Below, in pieces: positions 8,729-17,686 of a DNA stretch of 64,000 nucleotides (position 1 is the stretch's first letter; every line of letters starts with the position of its first letter). The DNA is from Allorhizobium paknamense (GTDB lineage Bacteria > Pseudomonadota > Alphaproteobacteria > Rhizobiales > Rhizobiaceae), in assembly GCF_030815125.1 (NCBI RefSeq), contig NZ_JAUSWH010000003.1, positions 62,001-126,000 on the forward strand, read 5' to 3'. Both the position numbers and the translations under genes were made by a program. Below the pieces are notes generated by a model. The model worked only from the letters and a program-made list of their open reading frames with translations. It searched no databases and had not been told where the DNA came from.

Positions 8729-10321
8729 TTATTTTTGGTGTGGCGCGATCTCTGCGAAAGCCTTCAGAGGCCGGAAGCGGATCGTCGCGTGAATGGGAAT
8801 TTGACCGGCAAGGTCGAGATGGTGCTCGGCCACCGCCCCGATGACAGGATAACCGCCGGTGAGCGGGTGATCGGCCAGAAACAGCACCGGCTGTCCGCTA
8901 TGCGGCACCTGAATCGCCCCCGTTGCCGTGCCTTCGCTGGGCAGTTCGGCGCTGTCCTTGCGCTCGATGGCGATCTCGCCGGAGAGCCGGATGCCGACCC
9001 GGCTCGATTGCGGCGTGACCTGAAAGCTCTGCGCCGTCAGTGTTGCAAGACCCTTTTCGGTAAACCAGTCGGCGCGCGGTCCAAGCACCACATCCAGCAC
9101 CACCTCTTCCTTCGCGGCGGGCAGGTCGAAGGCTGGCAGTTCATCGATGGAGACCGCCGTAAGGCCGCGGCGATCTCCTTGCAGCGCCAGCACGGTTCCA
9201 GCCGTGACCGGCTCCGGCCCGACCACGGCCAGCGTATCGGTGGCGGCGCTGCCCAGCACCGGCTTTACGGCAAAGCCGCCGCGCACGGCGAGATAGGACC
9301 GCATCCCGCGGGCCGGATGACCGAGCGTCACCACATCGCCAGCCTCCAGCGACACCGGCTGGTAGGCTTGCGCCTCCGTCATCCTGCCGGATACGTCCCG
9401 AATGCTGATCGGGCAGGGCGCACCGGCAAGGCCGATCACGGCACGGCAGGTCACCTCGAAGGAAAAGCCGCCAAGGGTCACTTCAAGTGCCGGCGTGTTG
9501 AACGGATTGCCGACAATGCGGTTGGCGGCATTGAAGCTGCTACGATCCAGTGCGCCTGACGCCGAAACCCCCTGACCCGTCTGGCCGAAGCGGCCCAGAT
9601 CCTGAAACACGGGCGGCATGGGCGCGGCCAGAACCCTGATCTGCGGGGCGTTTTCCGGGATCGGTTCCGGCTCGGCCTTCGCAGCCTCGACGGGGATCAC
9701 GGTCTTTTCCTTCGCCATGTCGATGAAGCGCACCCGGTAGCCCGGCTGGAACAGCGCGCCGGGATCGCGGTTGATGTCCCACATTTTCAGCGGCGTCGAG
9801 CCGATCAACTGCCAGCCGCCGGGACTGTTTTGCGGATAAACTCCGCTAAAGGCCCCCGCCAGCGCTACGGAGCCTGCGGGAATGCGCGTGCGCGGGCTCT
9901 TGCGGCGCGGCACATGCAGCTTGGGATCGCCGCCGACCAGATAGCCGAAACCCGGCGCAAAGCCGCAAAAGGCCACCGTAAACAGGCTCTCCGTGTGGCG
10001 GCGGATCACCTCTTCCACCGAAAGCCCCGTCAGTTCCGCCACGTCGGGCAGATCCTCGCCATCATAGGTGACGGGAATGTCGACAAGCTTGTCGGAGGGC
10101 GGGATTTTCGCGGAAAGATCGCGCCCCGCTATCTCTCCCGCCAGCGTCTCGGCGCTGATTTTTTCCGGTCGGAAACGGATCATCAGCGTGCGCGCGGCGG
10201 GCACCATTTCCTCGATGCCGATGACAGGATCGGCCTCAAGCGAAGCGAACAGCGCCAGCGTCTCGTCGAGATCGGCCAGTTCCACCAGGATCGTCGTCAG
10301 GCTGACGGGAAGAAAGCGCAT
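8729..10321 (-). CDS. Fused 5-oxoprolinase subunits PxpB-PxpC (KipI-KipA / allophanate hydrolase-like)
   Basis: Predicted 530 aa from ATG 10321, preferred because a GAGG lies just upstream and the protein then opens with RFLPVSLTTILVEL. Residues 1 to about 215 are the AHS1/PxpB/KipI domain (GFAPGFGYL, PRRKSPRTRIPAGSVALAG). Residues about 230-530 are the AHS2/PxpC/KipA domain (FQDLGRFGQTGQGVSASGALD, LFLADHPLTGGYPVIGAV). As PxpABC these proteins hydrolyse 5-oxoproline with ATP. The same two domains form the carboxyltransferase part of urea carboxylase. The fusion and the neighbouring biotin carboxylase-BCCP leave both functions open. It starts 7 bp after the DUF1445 gene and belongs to the same operon. 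Confidence 0.88.
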   Translation of the reverse strand: MRFLPVSLTTILVELADLDETLALFASLEADPVIGIEEMVPAARTLMIRFRPEKISAETLAGEIAGRDLSAKIPPSDKLVDIPVTYDGEDLPDVAELTGLSVEEVIRRHTESLFTVAFCGFAPGFGYLVGGDPKLHVPRRKSPRTRIPAGSVALAGAFSGVYPQNSPGGWQLIGSTPLKMWDINRDPGALFQPGYRVRFIDMAKEKTVIPVEAAKAEPEPIPENAPQIRVLAAPMPPVFQDLGRFGQTGQGVSASGALDRSSFNAANRIVGNPFNTPALEVTLGGFSFEVTCRAVIGLAGAPCPISIRDVSGRMTEAQAYQPVSLEAGDVVTLGHPARGMRSYLAVRGGFAVKPVLGSAATDTLAVVGPEPVTAGTVLALQGDRRGLTAVSIDELPAFDLPAAKEEVVLDVVLGPRADWFTEKGLATLTAQSFQVTPQSSRVGIRLSGEIAIERKDSAELPSEGTATGAIQVPHSGQPVLFLADHPLTGGYPVIGAVAEHHLDLAGQIPIHATIRFRPLKAFAEIAPHQK

Positions 10322-10328
10322 GGAAACC

Positions 10329-11135
10329 TCAGGCGTGATAGGCGGAATCGGGAATGTCGGTGATGAACATGTGCCCCGGCGCATGGGTAATGGCAAAGGG
10401 CACTTTCGAGGCCATCACGGCGGCTTGCGGGGTGACGCCACAGGCCCAGAAGACCGGCACTTCACCGGGCTCGATGCGCACGGCATCGCCGAAATCCGGC
10501 TTCGCCAGATCGGCAATGCCGATATCGTGAGGCGCGCCGACATGCACGGGCGCGCCGTGAACGGCAGGAAAGCGCCCGGAAATCGTTGCCGCATCCGCCA
10601 CGCGGCTCGCCGGAATGGGCCGCATGGAGACGACCATATTGCCGGTCAACCGGCCCGCCGGGCGGCAGGCGCGGTTGGTCAGATACATCGGCACATTGGT
10701 CTTGTCGGTGATGTGGCGGATTTCGATGCCCGCCTCCACCATCGGCGTCTCGAAGGTAAAGCTGCAGCCGATCAGGAAGCTGACGAGATCGGGATGCTCG
10801 CCCCAGGCCGCACGGGCATCGGCCGTTTCTTCGACAAGCTTGCCGTCACGCCAGATGCGGTAAAGCGGCAGGTCCGTGGCAAGATCGGCATCGGGCGCCA
10901 GTTCCGTGCGGCGCGAGCCGGGATCGGACACATCGAGAACCGGGCAGGCCTTTGGATTGCGCTGCGCATAGAGCAGAAAATCAAAGGCCCAGTCGCGCGG
11001 CAGCACGATCATATTGGCCTGGGTAAAGCCCGGCGCAACGCCCGCCGTCGGCGCCACCGCGCCTGCGCGGTAGCGGCCACGGGCGTCGCGTGCTGCCGTC
11101 GCATCCACATGCGAGAGATAATCCCTGGATATCAT
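10329..11135 (-). CDS. DUF1445 / YcsI-type putative hydro-lyase (D-glutamate cyclase-like)
   Basis: Predicted 268 aa from ATG 11135, with GAGG upstream; 7 bp separate it from the pxpA stop. Recognised by the family pattern [36 protein letters not shown] and the C-terminal [32 protein letters not shown]. It matches YcsI of Bacillus subtilis, which lies in the ycsF-ycsG-ycsI-kipI-kipA-kipR cluster. A mitochondrial relative (DGLUCY) makes 5-oxo-D-proline from D-glutamate. That fits a pathway that forms or handles 5-oxoproline next to PxpA/B/C. The exact reaction in bacteria is not established. Confidence 0.85.
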   Translation of the reverse strand: MISRDYLSHVDATAARDARGRYRAGAVAPTAGVAPGFTQANMIVLPRDWAFDFLLYAQRNPKACPVLDVSDPGSRRTELAPDADLATDLPLYRIWRDGKLVEETADARAAWGEHPDLVSFLIGCSFTFETPMVEAGIEIRHITDKTNVPMYLTNRACRPAGRLTGNMVVSMRPIPASRVADAATISGRFPAVHGAPVHVGAPHDIGIADLAKPDFGDAVRIEPGEVPVFWACGVTPQAAVMASKVPFAITHAPGHMFITDIPDSAYHA

Positions 11136-11142
11136 GGCAGCC

Positions 11143-11910
11143 TCAAACCGTTGGAACAAAGGACGACACGGCAATGCCTTCGGCTGCAAACCGCTTGGCA
11201 ATCGTCTCGGCAATCGCTACCGCGCCGGGGCTGTCACCATGCACGCAGATGGACTGCGCCTCGATTTTGATGATGCTGCCGTCAATGGCCTCCAGTGTGC
11301 CTTCCCGGGCAAGCTGCACCATGCGATCGGCGATTTTTTGCGTGTCATGCAGCACGGCGCCTGCCTCGCGGCGGGAGACAAGCTCGCCCTTCGGCGTATA
11401 GGCGCGGTCGGCAAAGGCTTCCGCGACGGTCTTGAGGCCGGATTTCTGCGCCAGATCGAGGATCGGCGCATTGGCAAGGCCCATCAGCACCAGCGAGGGA
11501 TCGATGGCCTTGATGGCGGCGATCACCGCCTGACCCTGTTTCGGGTCGTGGGCGATGCGGTTATAGAGCGCGCCATGCGGCTTCACATAGCGTGCCGTGG
11601 TGCCTGCGGCAGCGGCAAGACCCTTCAGCGCGCCGATCTGGTAGATGACGTCACCGATCAGTTCTTCGCTGGTGACATCCAGATCGCGGCGGCCAAAGCC
11701 GACGCGATCGGGGTAGGAGACATGCGCGCCGATAACCACGCCCCTGTCGGCGGCGGCCTTCACCGTCCGATAGATTCCAGCCGGATCGCCGGCATGGAAA
11801 CCGCAGGCAATATTGGCACTGGAGACGACGGCCAGCATGGCGGCGTCATCGCCCATGCGCCAGGCGCCGTAGCTTTCACCAAGGTCGCTGTTGAGATCGA
11901 TGGCGGGCAT
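11143..11910 (-). CDS. pxpA: 5-oxoprolinase subunit PxpA (LamB/YcsF family)
   Basis: Predicted 255 aa, standard for the family. The N-terminus [18 protein letters not shown] and the segments [25 protein letters not shown] and VKPHGALYN are classic LamB/YcsF signatures. PxpA works with PxpB and PxpC to hydrolyse 5-oxoproline to glutamate with ATP. It lies 15 bp after the NRAMP-type gene and 7 bp before the DUF1445 gene, in the operon order transporter-pxpA-DUF1445-pxpBC-carboxylase. Confidence 0.93.
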   Translation of the reverse strand: MPAIDLNSDLGESYGAWRMGDDAAMLAVVSSANIACGFHAGDPAGIYRTVKAAADRGVVIGAHVSYPDRVGFGRRDLDVTSEELIGDVIYQIGALKGLAAAAGTTARYVKPHGALYNRIAHDPKQGQAVIAAIKAIDPSLVLMGLANAPILDLAQKSGLKTVAEAFADRAYTPKGELVSRREAGAVLHDTQKIADRMVQLAREGTLEAIDGSIIKIEAQSICVHGDSPGAVAIAETIAKRFAAEGIAVSSFVPTV

Positions 11911-11925
11911 GGTTTCCTCCTTGAA

Positions 11926-13179
11926 TTAAAGGCCGAGCAGGGCGAAGATCGGGCCGATGGCCTTATAGCCCATATACCAGGTCAGGGCGGCGGTCAGCGC
12001 GCCGAGCACCAGCAGCCATGCCGGATATTTGTATCCTTCCATGAGATCCTGACGCTTCCACGCGGCATAGATGAAAATGGAAAAGCCGATGGGCAGGATA
12101 AGGCCGTTGAGACCGCCGACAAACACCAGCATCTGGGCAGGCGGCGTGGTGATGACCACGTAGAAGAACAGCGAGACGGCAATGAAGATCACCGTTGCCA
12201 TATTGCGGGCGCGGTCGCTCATGTCCTGCTTGAAGACGGTGAGGAAGGAGACGGACGTGTAGGCTGCGCCGATGACGCTGGTAATGGCCGCCGCCCAGAG
12301 AATGACGCCGAAAATACGCAGGCCCAGATCGCCAGCCGCCGCCTGGAACGCCTGCGCTGCCGGGTTCGCGCCCTTGCCCGAGGTGTCGATGACGAGGCCA
12401 CCTGCCACGACGCCGAGAACGGCGAGGAACAGCACGAAGCGCATAAGGCCGGTGACGGCAATGCCGGTGAGGGCGGCGCGATTGACGGCGGCGAGATTTT
12501 CACGGCCCACCATGCCCTTGTCCAGCAGGCGATGCGCCCCTGAATAGGTGATATAGCCGCCCACGGTGCCGCCAACGATGGTGACGATGGCCGCAAAATT
12601 GATGGTGGAGGGCAGGACCGCTTCATAAAGCGCCTGACCGACCGGCGGTCCCGAGACGATGGCGACAAACAGCGTCAAGGCGATCATCATCACCCCGGCG
12701 AGGATGATGAAACGGTCCACCAGCAGCCCGGCGCGGCGCGACAGAAAAATGCCGATGGCAATCAGTGCGCTGATGCCGCCGCCGATCTTGGGATCGAGGC
12801 CCAGCATGGCATTGAGCCCAAGGCCGCTGCCGCCGATATTGCCGATGTTGAAAAATAGCCCGCCGACAATCACCAGAACGGCAAGCAGATAGCCGGAGCC
12901 GGGAATGGCGGCATTGGCAATGTCGGAGGCGCGCCGCTTGGTGAGCGTCACGATCCGCCAGATATTGAGCTGGACCACGAAATCGATCAGCACCGAGGCA
13001 AGAATGCCAAAGGCGAACGCTGCCCCGAGAGAGGCCGTGAACGTGGCGGTCTGGGTAATGAAGCCCGGCCCGATTGCCGAGGTCGCCATCAGGAAAATGG
13101 CGGCCATCAGGGAATTGCGACGGCTCTTGCTGCTCTCTGCCTTTTCTGGGCTGGTCTGGCCCGGTGCCGTATGTTGCAT
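11926..13179 (-). CDS. NRAMP-type transporter of the oxoproline cluster (YcsG-like)
   Basis: Predicted 417 aa integral membrane protein with about 11 hydrophobic segments. Near the N-terminus it has SAIGPGFITQTATFT, the place where metal-transporting NRAMPs carry DPGN; that motif is absent here. This matches the YcsG branch co-located with pxp/kip genes, so a substrate other than Mn/Fe, possibly an organic acid such as 5-oxoproline, is plausible though unproven. It is first in the minus-strand operon. The 252-bp divergent region to the GntR gene contains inverted repeats that are likely regulator sites. Confidence 0.83.
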   Translation of the reverse strand: MQHTAPGQTSPEKAESSKSRRNSLMAAIFLMATSAIGPGFITQTATFTASLGAAFAFGILASVLIDFVVQLNIWRIVTLTKRRASDIANAAIPGSGYLLAVLVIVGGLFFNIGNIGGSGLGLNAMLGLDPKIGGGISALIAIGIFLSRRAGLLVDRFIILAGVMMIALTLFVAIVSGPPVGQALYEAVLPSTINFAAIVTIVGGTVGGYITYSGAHRLLDKGMVGRENLAAVNRAALTGIAVTGLMRFVLFLAVLGVVAGGLVIDTSGKGANPAAQAFQAAAGDLGLRIFGVILWAAAITSVIGAAYTSVSFLTVFKQDMSDRARNMATVIFIAVSLFFYVVITTPPAQMLVFVGGLNGLILPIGFSIFIYAAWKRQDLMEGYKYPAWLLVLGALTAALTWYMGYKAIGPIFALLGL

Positions 13180-13257
13180 GGCGATGTCCTTGTTCTTGTC
13201 ATCCGCCCCTCGCGGATGTTGTGGCCATCACTCTGCCATGTTTTACGGGTCCGTCAA

Positions 13258-13302
13258 TATTGTTGAACAATAATTCGATATTGCTCTGCAATATTGTTCA
13301 AT
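13258..13302. promoter_or_regulatory. Candidate operator of the divergent GntR regulator
   Basis: A perfect 7-bp-arm palindrome TATTGTT-G-AACAATA (13258-13272) is followed 20 bp later by a related near-palindrome ATTGTTCAAT (13293-13302). Both share the half-site ATTGTT. They sit in the AT-rich centre of the intergenic region between the NRAMP-type gene and the GntR gene, and suit an FCD-type GntR dimer controlling both directions. Confidence 0.5.
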
Positions 13303-13431
13303 TGTGCAGCGCATTGCGCAAGCCTTGATCAGCGATTGCGCATTGCTTGTGCAAAGATGCGGTGCTGCGGGCGGCTCACTTGCCGGTAATCGGGGCATCG
13401 GCAATAGTCCTCGCAACAACAGGACCGTGCC

Positions 13432-14094
13432 ATGACTGAAGAGAACGAAGCGCTTTCCCTTGCCGAACGGCTGGCCGGCCAGATCCGCGACAGGCTGATT
13501 GCTGGCGAATTAAAACCGGGGCAGCGTCTTTCGGAGGCATCCCTCAGCAGCCAGCTCGACGTGTCGCGCAATTCGCTGCGGGAAGCGTTCCGGTTGCTGA
13601 CCAAGGACGGGCTTCTGCATCATGAGGCCAATCGCGGCGTCTTCGTCGCCACCCCCAGCATGGCGTCGATCATCGATATCTACCGTGTGCGGCGGCTGGT
13701 GGAGTGCCGGGCACTGGAGCAGGCCTTTCCCCATCATCCGGCGGTCAGGCGCATGGGGCAGGCGGTGGAGCAGGCCCATGCCTGTCTGAAGGCCGAGGAC
13801 TGGCAGGGCGTGGGCAGCGCCAATATGCGCTTCCACGGCGCCATCGTCGATCTGGCCGATAGCAGCCGCCTCAATGATTTTTACGCCCGCATCGCCGCCG
13901 AACTGCGCCTGAGTTTCGGGCTGCTGGCCGATCCCGAACTGCTGCATGCACCCTTCGTGCCGCTCAACCGGGAAATCCTCGAACTGGTGCTGGCGGGCAA
14001 GTCAGCCGAAGCGGCCGCCTCACTCGACGCCTATCTCCAGCGCTCCGAGCGCATGGTGCTGGCGGCCTTTGCCCGATCCGTCGAAACTGCGTGA
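13432..14094 (+). CDS. GntR-family transcriptional regulator (FCD/FadR subfamily)
   Basis: Predicted 220 aa. An N-terminal winged helix (about 8-75: LAGQIRDRLIAGELKPGQRLSEASLSSQLDVSRNSLREAFRLLTKDGLL) is followed by an all-helical FCD ligand domain (about 80-210) with metal/ligand-type residues in NMRFHGAIVDLADSSRLNDFY. It is divergent from the pxp-carboxylase operon and occupies the place of KipR in the B. subtilis cluster, although KipR is a different family. It likely senses an operon substrate or product. Its TGA abuts the stop codon of the convergent Lrp-type gene without a spacer base. Confidence 0.9.
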   Translation: MTEENEALSLAERLAGQIRDRLIAGELKPGQRLSEASLSSQLDVSRNSLREAFRLLTKDGLLHHEANRGVFVATPSMASIIDIYRVRRLVECRALEQAFPHHPAVRRMGQAVEQAHACLKAEDWQGVGSANMRFHGAIVDLADSSRLNDFYARIAAELRLSFGLLADPELLHAPFVPLNREILELVLAGKSAEAAASLDAYLQRSERMVLAAFARSVETA

Positions 14095-14559
14095 TCAAAA
14101 ATCCAAGGGCCTGTTATCGACCACCTCTTTCATCACGAAGAAGGTGCGGGTCTGGCGCACGCCGGGCAGTGCGATCAACTGGCTGCCATGGATGCGATTG
14201 AAATCGGCCATGTCGCCGACGCGGATTTTCAGGAAGTAATCGAAATCCCCCGCCACAAGATGACAATCCAGCACGCAGCTCAGCTTTGCGGCTGCGGTTT
14301 CGAAATCAGCAAAACTGTCCGGCGTCGAGCGGTCCAGCACCACGCCGACCATGACCAGCGTGCCGAGATCGAGTTTTGATGGGTCCACCAGCGCCCGCAC
14401 CCCGGTGAGGTAGCCATCCCGAAACAGCCGCTGGATCCGGCGGTGGCAGGTCGCGGGGCTGATGGCGACGGTTTCCGCCAGCTCCGCATTGGTCAGCCGC
14501 CCATCCTTTTGCAACAGGCGCAGGATTTTCAGATCGATGCGGTCGAGCGGTTCTGCCAT
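14095..14559 (-). CDS. acdR: Lrp/AsnC-family regulator of ACC deaminase (AcdR-like)
   Basis: Predicted 154 aa. An N-terminal helix-turn-helix (LDRIDLKILRLLQKDGRLTNAELAETVAISPATCHRRIQRL) is followed by an AsnC ligand-binding RAM domain (about 70-150, VAGDFDYFLKIRVGDMADF). It is divergent from acdS with a 162-bp spacer, the arrangement known for acdR-acdS in rhizobia and Azospirillum, where the Lrp-like protein activates acdS. The AT-rich spacer contains the small palindrome CAATGGAATATTG (14579-14591), a possible Lrp-type contact site. The symbol rests on divergence from acdS. Confidence 0.85.
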   Translation of the reverse strand: MAEPLDRIDLKILRLLQKDGRLTNAELAETVAISPATCHRRIQRLFRDGYLTGVRALVDPSKLDLGTLVMVGVVLDRSTPDSFADFETAAAKLSCVLDCHLVAGDFDYFLKIRVGDMADFNRIHGSQLIALPGVRQTRTFFVMKEVVDNRPLDF

Positions 14560-14721
14560 GAAAGAAGCTTTCGAAAAGCAATGGAATATTGGTGGATATT
14601 GAGTAAATGAGAGGAAGAAGCGTAGTCAATGAGGAAAATTGCACAGAGAATTAGAAAGGACGTTTCATCCTGCTTCCGCTAGTCTTTCCCTCGGTTTCAC
14701 CCTTGCAACACCGGAAAGACC

Positions 14722-15735
14722 ATGCTGGAAAAATTCGAACGCTATCCGCTCACCTTCGGCCCCACCCACATCGAAAAGCTGCAACGCCTCACCGACCATC
14801 TTGGCGGCAAGGTGCAGATTTACGCCAAGCGCGATGATTGCAATTCCGGCCTTGCCTATGGCGGCAACAAGCTGCGCAAGCTGGAATATATCATTCCCGA
14901 TGCCATCGCCTCCAATGCCGATACTCTGGTCTCCATCGGCGGCGTGCAGTCCAACCACACCCGCATGATCGCCGCGGTTGCCGCCAAGATCGGCTTCAAG
15001 TGCCGTCTGGTGCAGGAAGCCTGGGTGCCGCATGAGGATGCGGTTTATGACCGCGTCGGCAATATCATGCTGTCGCGCATCATGGGCGCGGATGTGCAGA
15101 TGGTGGATGACGGCTTCGACATCGGCATCCGCAAGAGCTGGGAAGACGCCATCGAGGATGTGAAGGCCAAGGGCGGCAAGCCTTATCCCATTCCCGCCGG
15201 CGCCTCCGTCCATAAATATGGCGGCCTCGGCTATGTCGGCTTTGCCGAAGAGGTGCGCAAGCAGGAAGAGGAGCTTGGCTTCAAGTTCGACTATATCGTC
15301 GTCTGCACCGTCACCGGCTCCACCCATGCCGGGATGACGGTGGGCTTTGCCAAGGATGGCCGCGCAAACAGGGTGATCGGCATCGACGCCTCCTTCACCC
15401 CGGAGAAGACCCGCGCCCAGGTGCTGGAGATTGCAAAGCGCACCGCCGACCTGGTGGAGCTTGGCCGCGAGATCACGGCAGAGGACGTAGTGCTGATCGA
15501 GGATTACGCCTATCCCGTCTATGGCGTGCCCTCGGAAGAGACCAAGGAGGCCATTCGCCTTGTCGCGAAGCTGGAGGCCATGATTACCGATCCGGTCTAT
15601 GAGGGCAAATCCATGCAGGGCATGATCGATCTGGTGAAGAAGGGCTATTTCCCGGAAGGCTCGAAGGTTCTCTACGCCCATCTCGGCGGAGCACCGGCGC
15701 TGAACGGCTATGGCTACGCCTTCCGCAACGGCTGA
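14722..15735 (+). CDS. acdS: 1-aminocyclopropane-1-carboxylate deaminase
   Basis: Predicted 337 aa PLP enzyme (fold type II) that cleaves the plant ethylene precursor ACC to 2-oxobutyrate and ammonia. The PLP lysine is Lys50 in [11 protein letters not shown]. Residues separating true ACC deaminase from D-cysteine desulfhydrase, Glu295 and Leu322 in the Pseudomonas numbering, are Glu294 (VYEGKS) and Leu321 (HLGGAP) here, a one-residue offset. This supports real ACC deaminase activity and a plant-associated lifestyle. It is a single-gene unit divergent from the Lrp-type regulator, followed by a terminator-like stem whose loop holds a repeat element. Confidence 0.96.
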   Translation: MLEKFERYPLTFGPTHIEKLQRLTDHLGGKVQIYAKRDDCNSGLAYGGNKLRKLEYIIPDAIASNADTLVSIGGVQSNHTRMIAAVAAKIGFKCRLVQEAWVPHEDAVYDRVGNIMLSRIMGADVQMVDDGFDIGIRKSWEDAIEDVKAKGGKPYPIPAGASVHKYGGLGYVGFAEEVRKQEEELGFKFDYIVVCTVTGSTHAGMTVGFAKDGRANRVIGIDASFTPEKTRAQVLEIAKRTADLVELGREITAEDVVLIEDYAYPVYGVPSEETKEAIRLVAKLEAMITDPVYEGKSMQGMIDLVKKGYFPEGSKVLYAHLGGAPALNGYGYAFRNG

Positions 15736-15745
15736 AAATCGCATG

Positions 15746-15829
15746 AAAAAGGCGGCTTTTTGTTTACGCATTTCCGGACGGAAAACCGGTTTCCACTTTT
15801 CCGGAAAATGCTCTAAAAGCCGCCTTTTT
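15746..15829. terminator. Terminator-like stem with a repeat element in its loop
   Basis: Perfect 15-bp arms (15746-15760 and 15815-15829) built on AAAAGGCGGCTTTT carry T-runs on both strands, so the stem could end acdS and the convergent gene at 15860. The 54-bp loop is not ordinary: it is one copy of the AGCATTTTCCGG repeat family seen elsewhere in the window. Confidence 0.7.
15759..15816 (-). repeat. Small intergenic repeat, AGCATTTTCCGG family (copy 1)
   Basis: Read on the minus strand it runs TTAGAGCATTTTCCGG, AAAGTGGAAACCGG, TTTTCCGTCCGG, AAATGCGTAAACA. The same modules recur at 28926-28985, 39378-39435, 44715-44778 and 51519-51573, all outside genes. The ends (CATTTCCGG / CCGGAAAATG) can pair. 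Confidence 0.8.
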
Positions 15830-15859
15830 TCTATTTTCGAGAAAACCCTTTTCCGGTCT

Positions 15860-16312
15860 TCAGTAGCCTTTGCCACCGACAACGCGGCGCAGCGGCTGGG
15901 CTGCGGGCTTGGCAACGGTGTTGGCATTGGCTGCGGGCTTTTCCAGCGGGCGGCGCAGCGGCTGGGCCGGGCGCAGCGTAAACGGCTTGGCGGCCACGAC
16001 AGCCACAGGCTTGACCACCTGCTTCGGCTTCTTCGGACCGTTGATCCAGCGCATCAGGGCTTCGAAGCCATGGCGCGCCTCGCGCTTGGCAACCTTCAGC
16101 CCATCCTCGCTCAACTGACAGGTGGCGCCGATTTCGCGCCAGTTCAAACGCCCTGCATGCAGCGGCGGCAGTGCGCGGCGCATGGTCAGGCTCAGCATAT
16201 AGCTGCGCAGGTTGGTATAATCTTGCTTGCCCAGAACAGGGGCAAGGCGCACCTCACAGAAGCTTTCAATCTTCGCGTGGAAGGTGGCAATGGAAGGCAT
16301 AATTTGCGGCAT
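15860..16312 (-). CDS. Conserved-looking hypothetical protein, basic C-terminal tail
   Basis: Predicted 150 aa; not recognised with confidence. Residues about 8-90 are well-formed and helical (FHAKIESFCEVRLAPVLGKQDYTNLRSYMLSL) and include a segment that could be a small helix-turn-helix (WREIGATCQLSEDGLKVAKREA). The last 55 residues are a Lys/Pro/Ala/Arg-rich tail with two QPLRR repeats, suggesting a nucleic-acid-binding or disordered extension. It converges on acdS and is followed by the shared terminator stem. Third-position G+C bias matches its neighbours, supporting real coding. Function unknown. Confidence 0.65.
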   Translation of the reverse strand: MPQIMPSIATFHAKIESFCEVRLAPVLGKQDYTNLRSYMLSLTMRRALPPLHAGRLNWREIGATCQLSEDGLKVAKREARHGFEALMRWINGPKKPKQVVKPVAVVAAKPFTLRPAQPLRRPLEKPAANANTVAKPAAQPLRRVVGGKGY

Positions 16313-16545
16313 CTACTCACAACTCACTTTGGCCGGCGCATCGTGGAATGGCCGGGCCCGGGCAGGTAAGCGATGTCTGTTAATGAAAGGTTGCGGAATG
16401 CACAAGAGGTCTTATCGCACGGCGAAAAATCTTCAGCTATTCCAAAAACGCAGAGCTCGCATTTCAGGTCTTCGGAGAGAAAATAGAAATTAATCAACAG
16501 GTTGGGGTTGAAAGCGCGAAGAAGCGTGCAAACTTGACTTTTAAA

Positions 16546-16614
16546 GCATAATTCGACCGGAGTGAAACGAGGATCGATAAAATTATGCTTCAAAAATAAA
16601 ATGCTAGAGCGCTC
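16546..16614 (-). repeat. 43-bp GCATAAT core repeat (copy 1), abutting a stop codon
   Basis: The 43-bp core (16546-16588) starts GCATAATTCGACCGGAGTGA and ends ATAAAATTATGC; the termini form an inverted repeat. On the minus strand the preceding bases GCGCTCTAGCATTTTATTTT are the same as those before the core at 20026. The element lies immediately 3' of the stop codon of the minus-strand GNAT gene. Confidence 0.8.
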
Positions 16615-17497
16615 AGCCCACCGCCTGGCTGGCCAGGGCATAGGTCAGCATGCGTCCCGTCTCGCCGCCCACAACTGGCCAGGGCGCATGAAGCGACATG
16701 GTGGTGACGGTATCGAAGACGGTGAGCCCGCTTTGCTGGACAAAGGCGGCGAAAGCCCCGGTGGCCTGGCGGGTATCCAGTCTCAGGAATTGCCCCTGAT
16801 GCGCCGCCACATGCGGCGCCGTCACGGCAATCGCATCCGAATCATTGGCGGCCACCACCGGGCCTATCACATGTCCGCGACCGAAGGGGCGGCAGAGCGA
16901 AAAGGCCTGGAGTTTTCCATTCCGTTCAAGGCCGATCGCCGTTGAGTGGGCAAGCAGCATGGTCATCAGCGGTTCCCGCCCCGCGCCAAAGGCCGCCTTG
17001 TCCAGCGCCACCATGGCGGCCAGATCCGCCGTGCCGAGGCTGCGGATCGCACATTCCGGCGTCTCGGTTGCAGCGTATGACGCCTCTCCCTGGCATTGAT
17101 AGACGGTCGCTTCCACATTGAAGCCGAGGGATAGATAGAGCCGCTTTGCCGCCGCCGTCGCGCTCAGTCCCAGCCGCAAGCCCTGCGTGCGCTCCAGCAC
17201 ATGATCCATCATCCAGCGGCCAGTGCCCTGCGTTTGCAGGCGCGGCGAGGTGATGACCATGCCGATGGTGGCGAAATCGTCCTGCATGGGAAACCACATG
17301 GCCGTGCCCATCACGCGGCCGATCCCGTCGCGTGCAACGATGCCCTGCCCGAACGCCTTCAGGAAAGCCCAGTCCTCCGGGCGGTGCGGCCAGCGCACGC
17401 CAATGGAGAGCGCATGCAACGCCTCCACGGGAATATCGGCAATATCGGCCAGTTCAAACGCGAAGGATTCGATCTGGATCGAGTTGCCTACCGCCAC
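16613..17497 (-). CDS. GNAT-family N-acetyltransferase
   Basis: Predicted 294 aa. Residues about 18-140 form a GNAT fold: WAFLKAFGQGIVARD, the beta-4/5 region ATIGMVITSPRLQTQGTGRWMMDHVL with the acetyl-CoA loop QTQGTG, and YLSLGFNVEATVYQC. The C-terminal half (about 145-290) resembles the second GNAT-like domain of two-domain family members. It probably acetylates a small molecule or amine. It is divergent from the M20 deacylase-dehydrogenase-ABC cassette (190-bp spacer), so the acetyl donor chemistry and the deacylase may belong to one pathway. The substrate is unknown. Confidence 0.82.
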   Translation of the reverse strand: MAVGNSIQIESFAFELADIADIPVEALHALSIGVRWPHRPEDWAFLKAFGQGIVARDGIGRVMGTAMWFPMQDDFATIGMVITSPRLQTQGTGRWMMDHVLERTQGLRLGLSATAAAKRLYLSLGFNVEATVYQCQGEASYAATETPECAIRSLGTADLAAMVALDKAAFGAGREPLMTMLLAHSTAIGLERNGKLQAFSLCRPFGRGHVIGPVVAANDSDAIAVTAPHVAAHQGQFLRLDTRQATGAFAAFVQQSGLTVFDTVTTMSLHAPWPVVGGETGRMLTYALASQAVG

Positions 17498-17686
17498 GGG
17501 TCTCTCCTTCCCTGTTTATTTTACACCCTGTTTTACGGATCATTCTGCGGCGGTAGCGGCAACATATTCAACTTCTATTCCACGCCTTCCCGGCAGGTTT
17601 TGCCGAAGTGAGGCCAAGTGGAGCAGGCAAAACTCCCTTGAGCGGATAAAACTCTTCAACGGCGACAGTCAGGAACGAGGTGAAAC

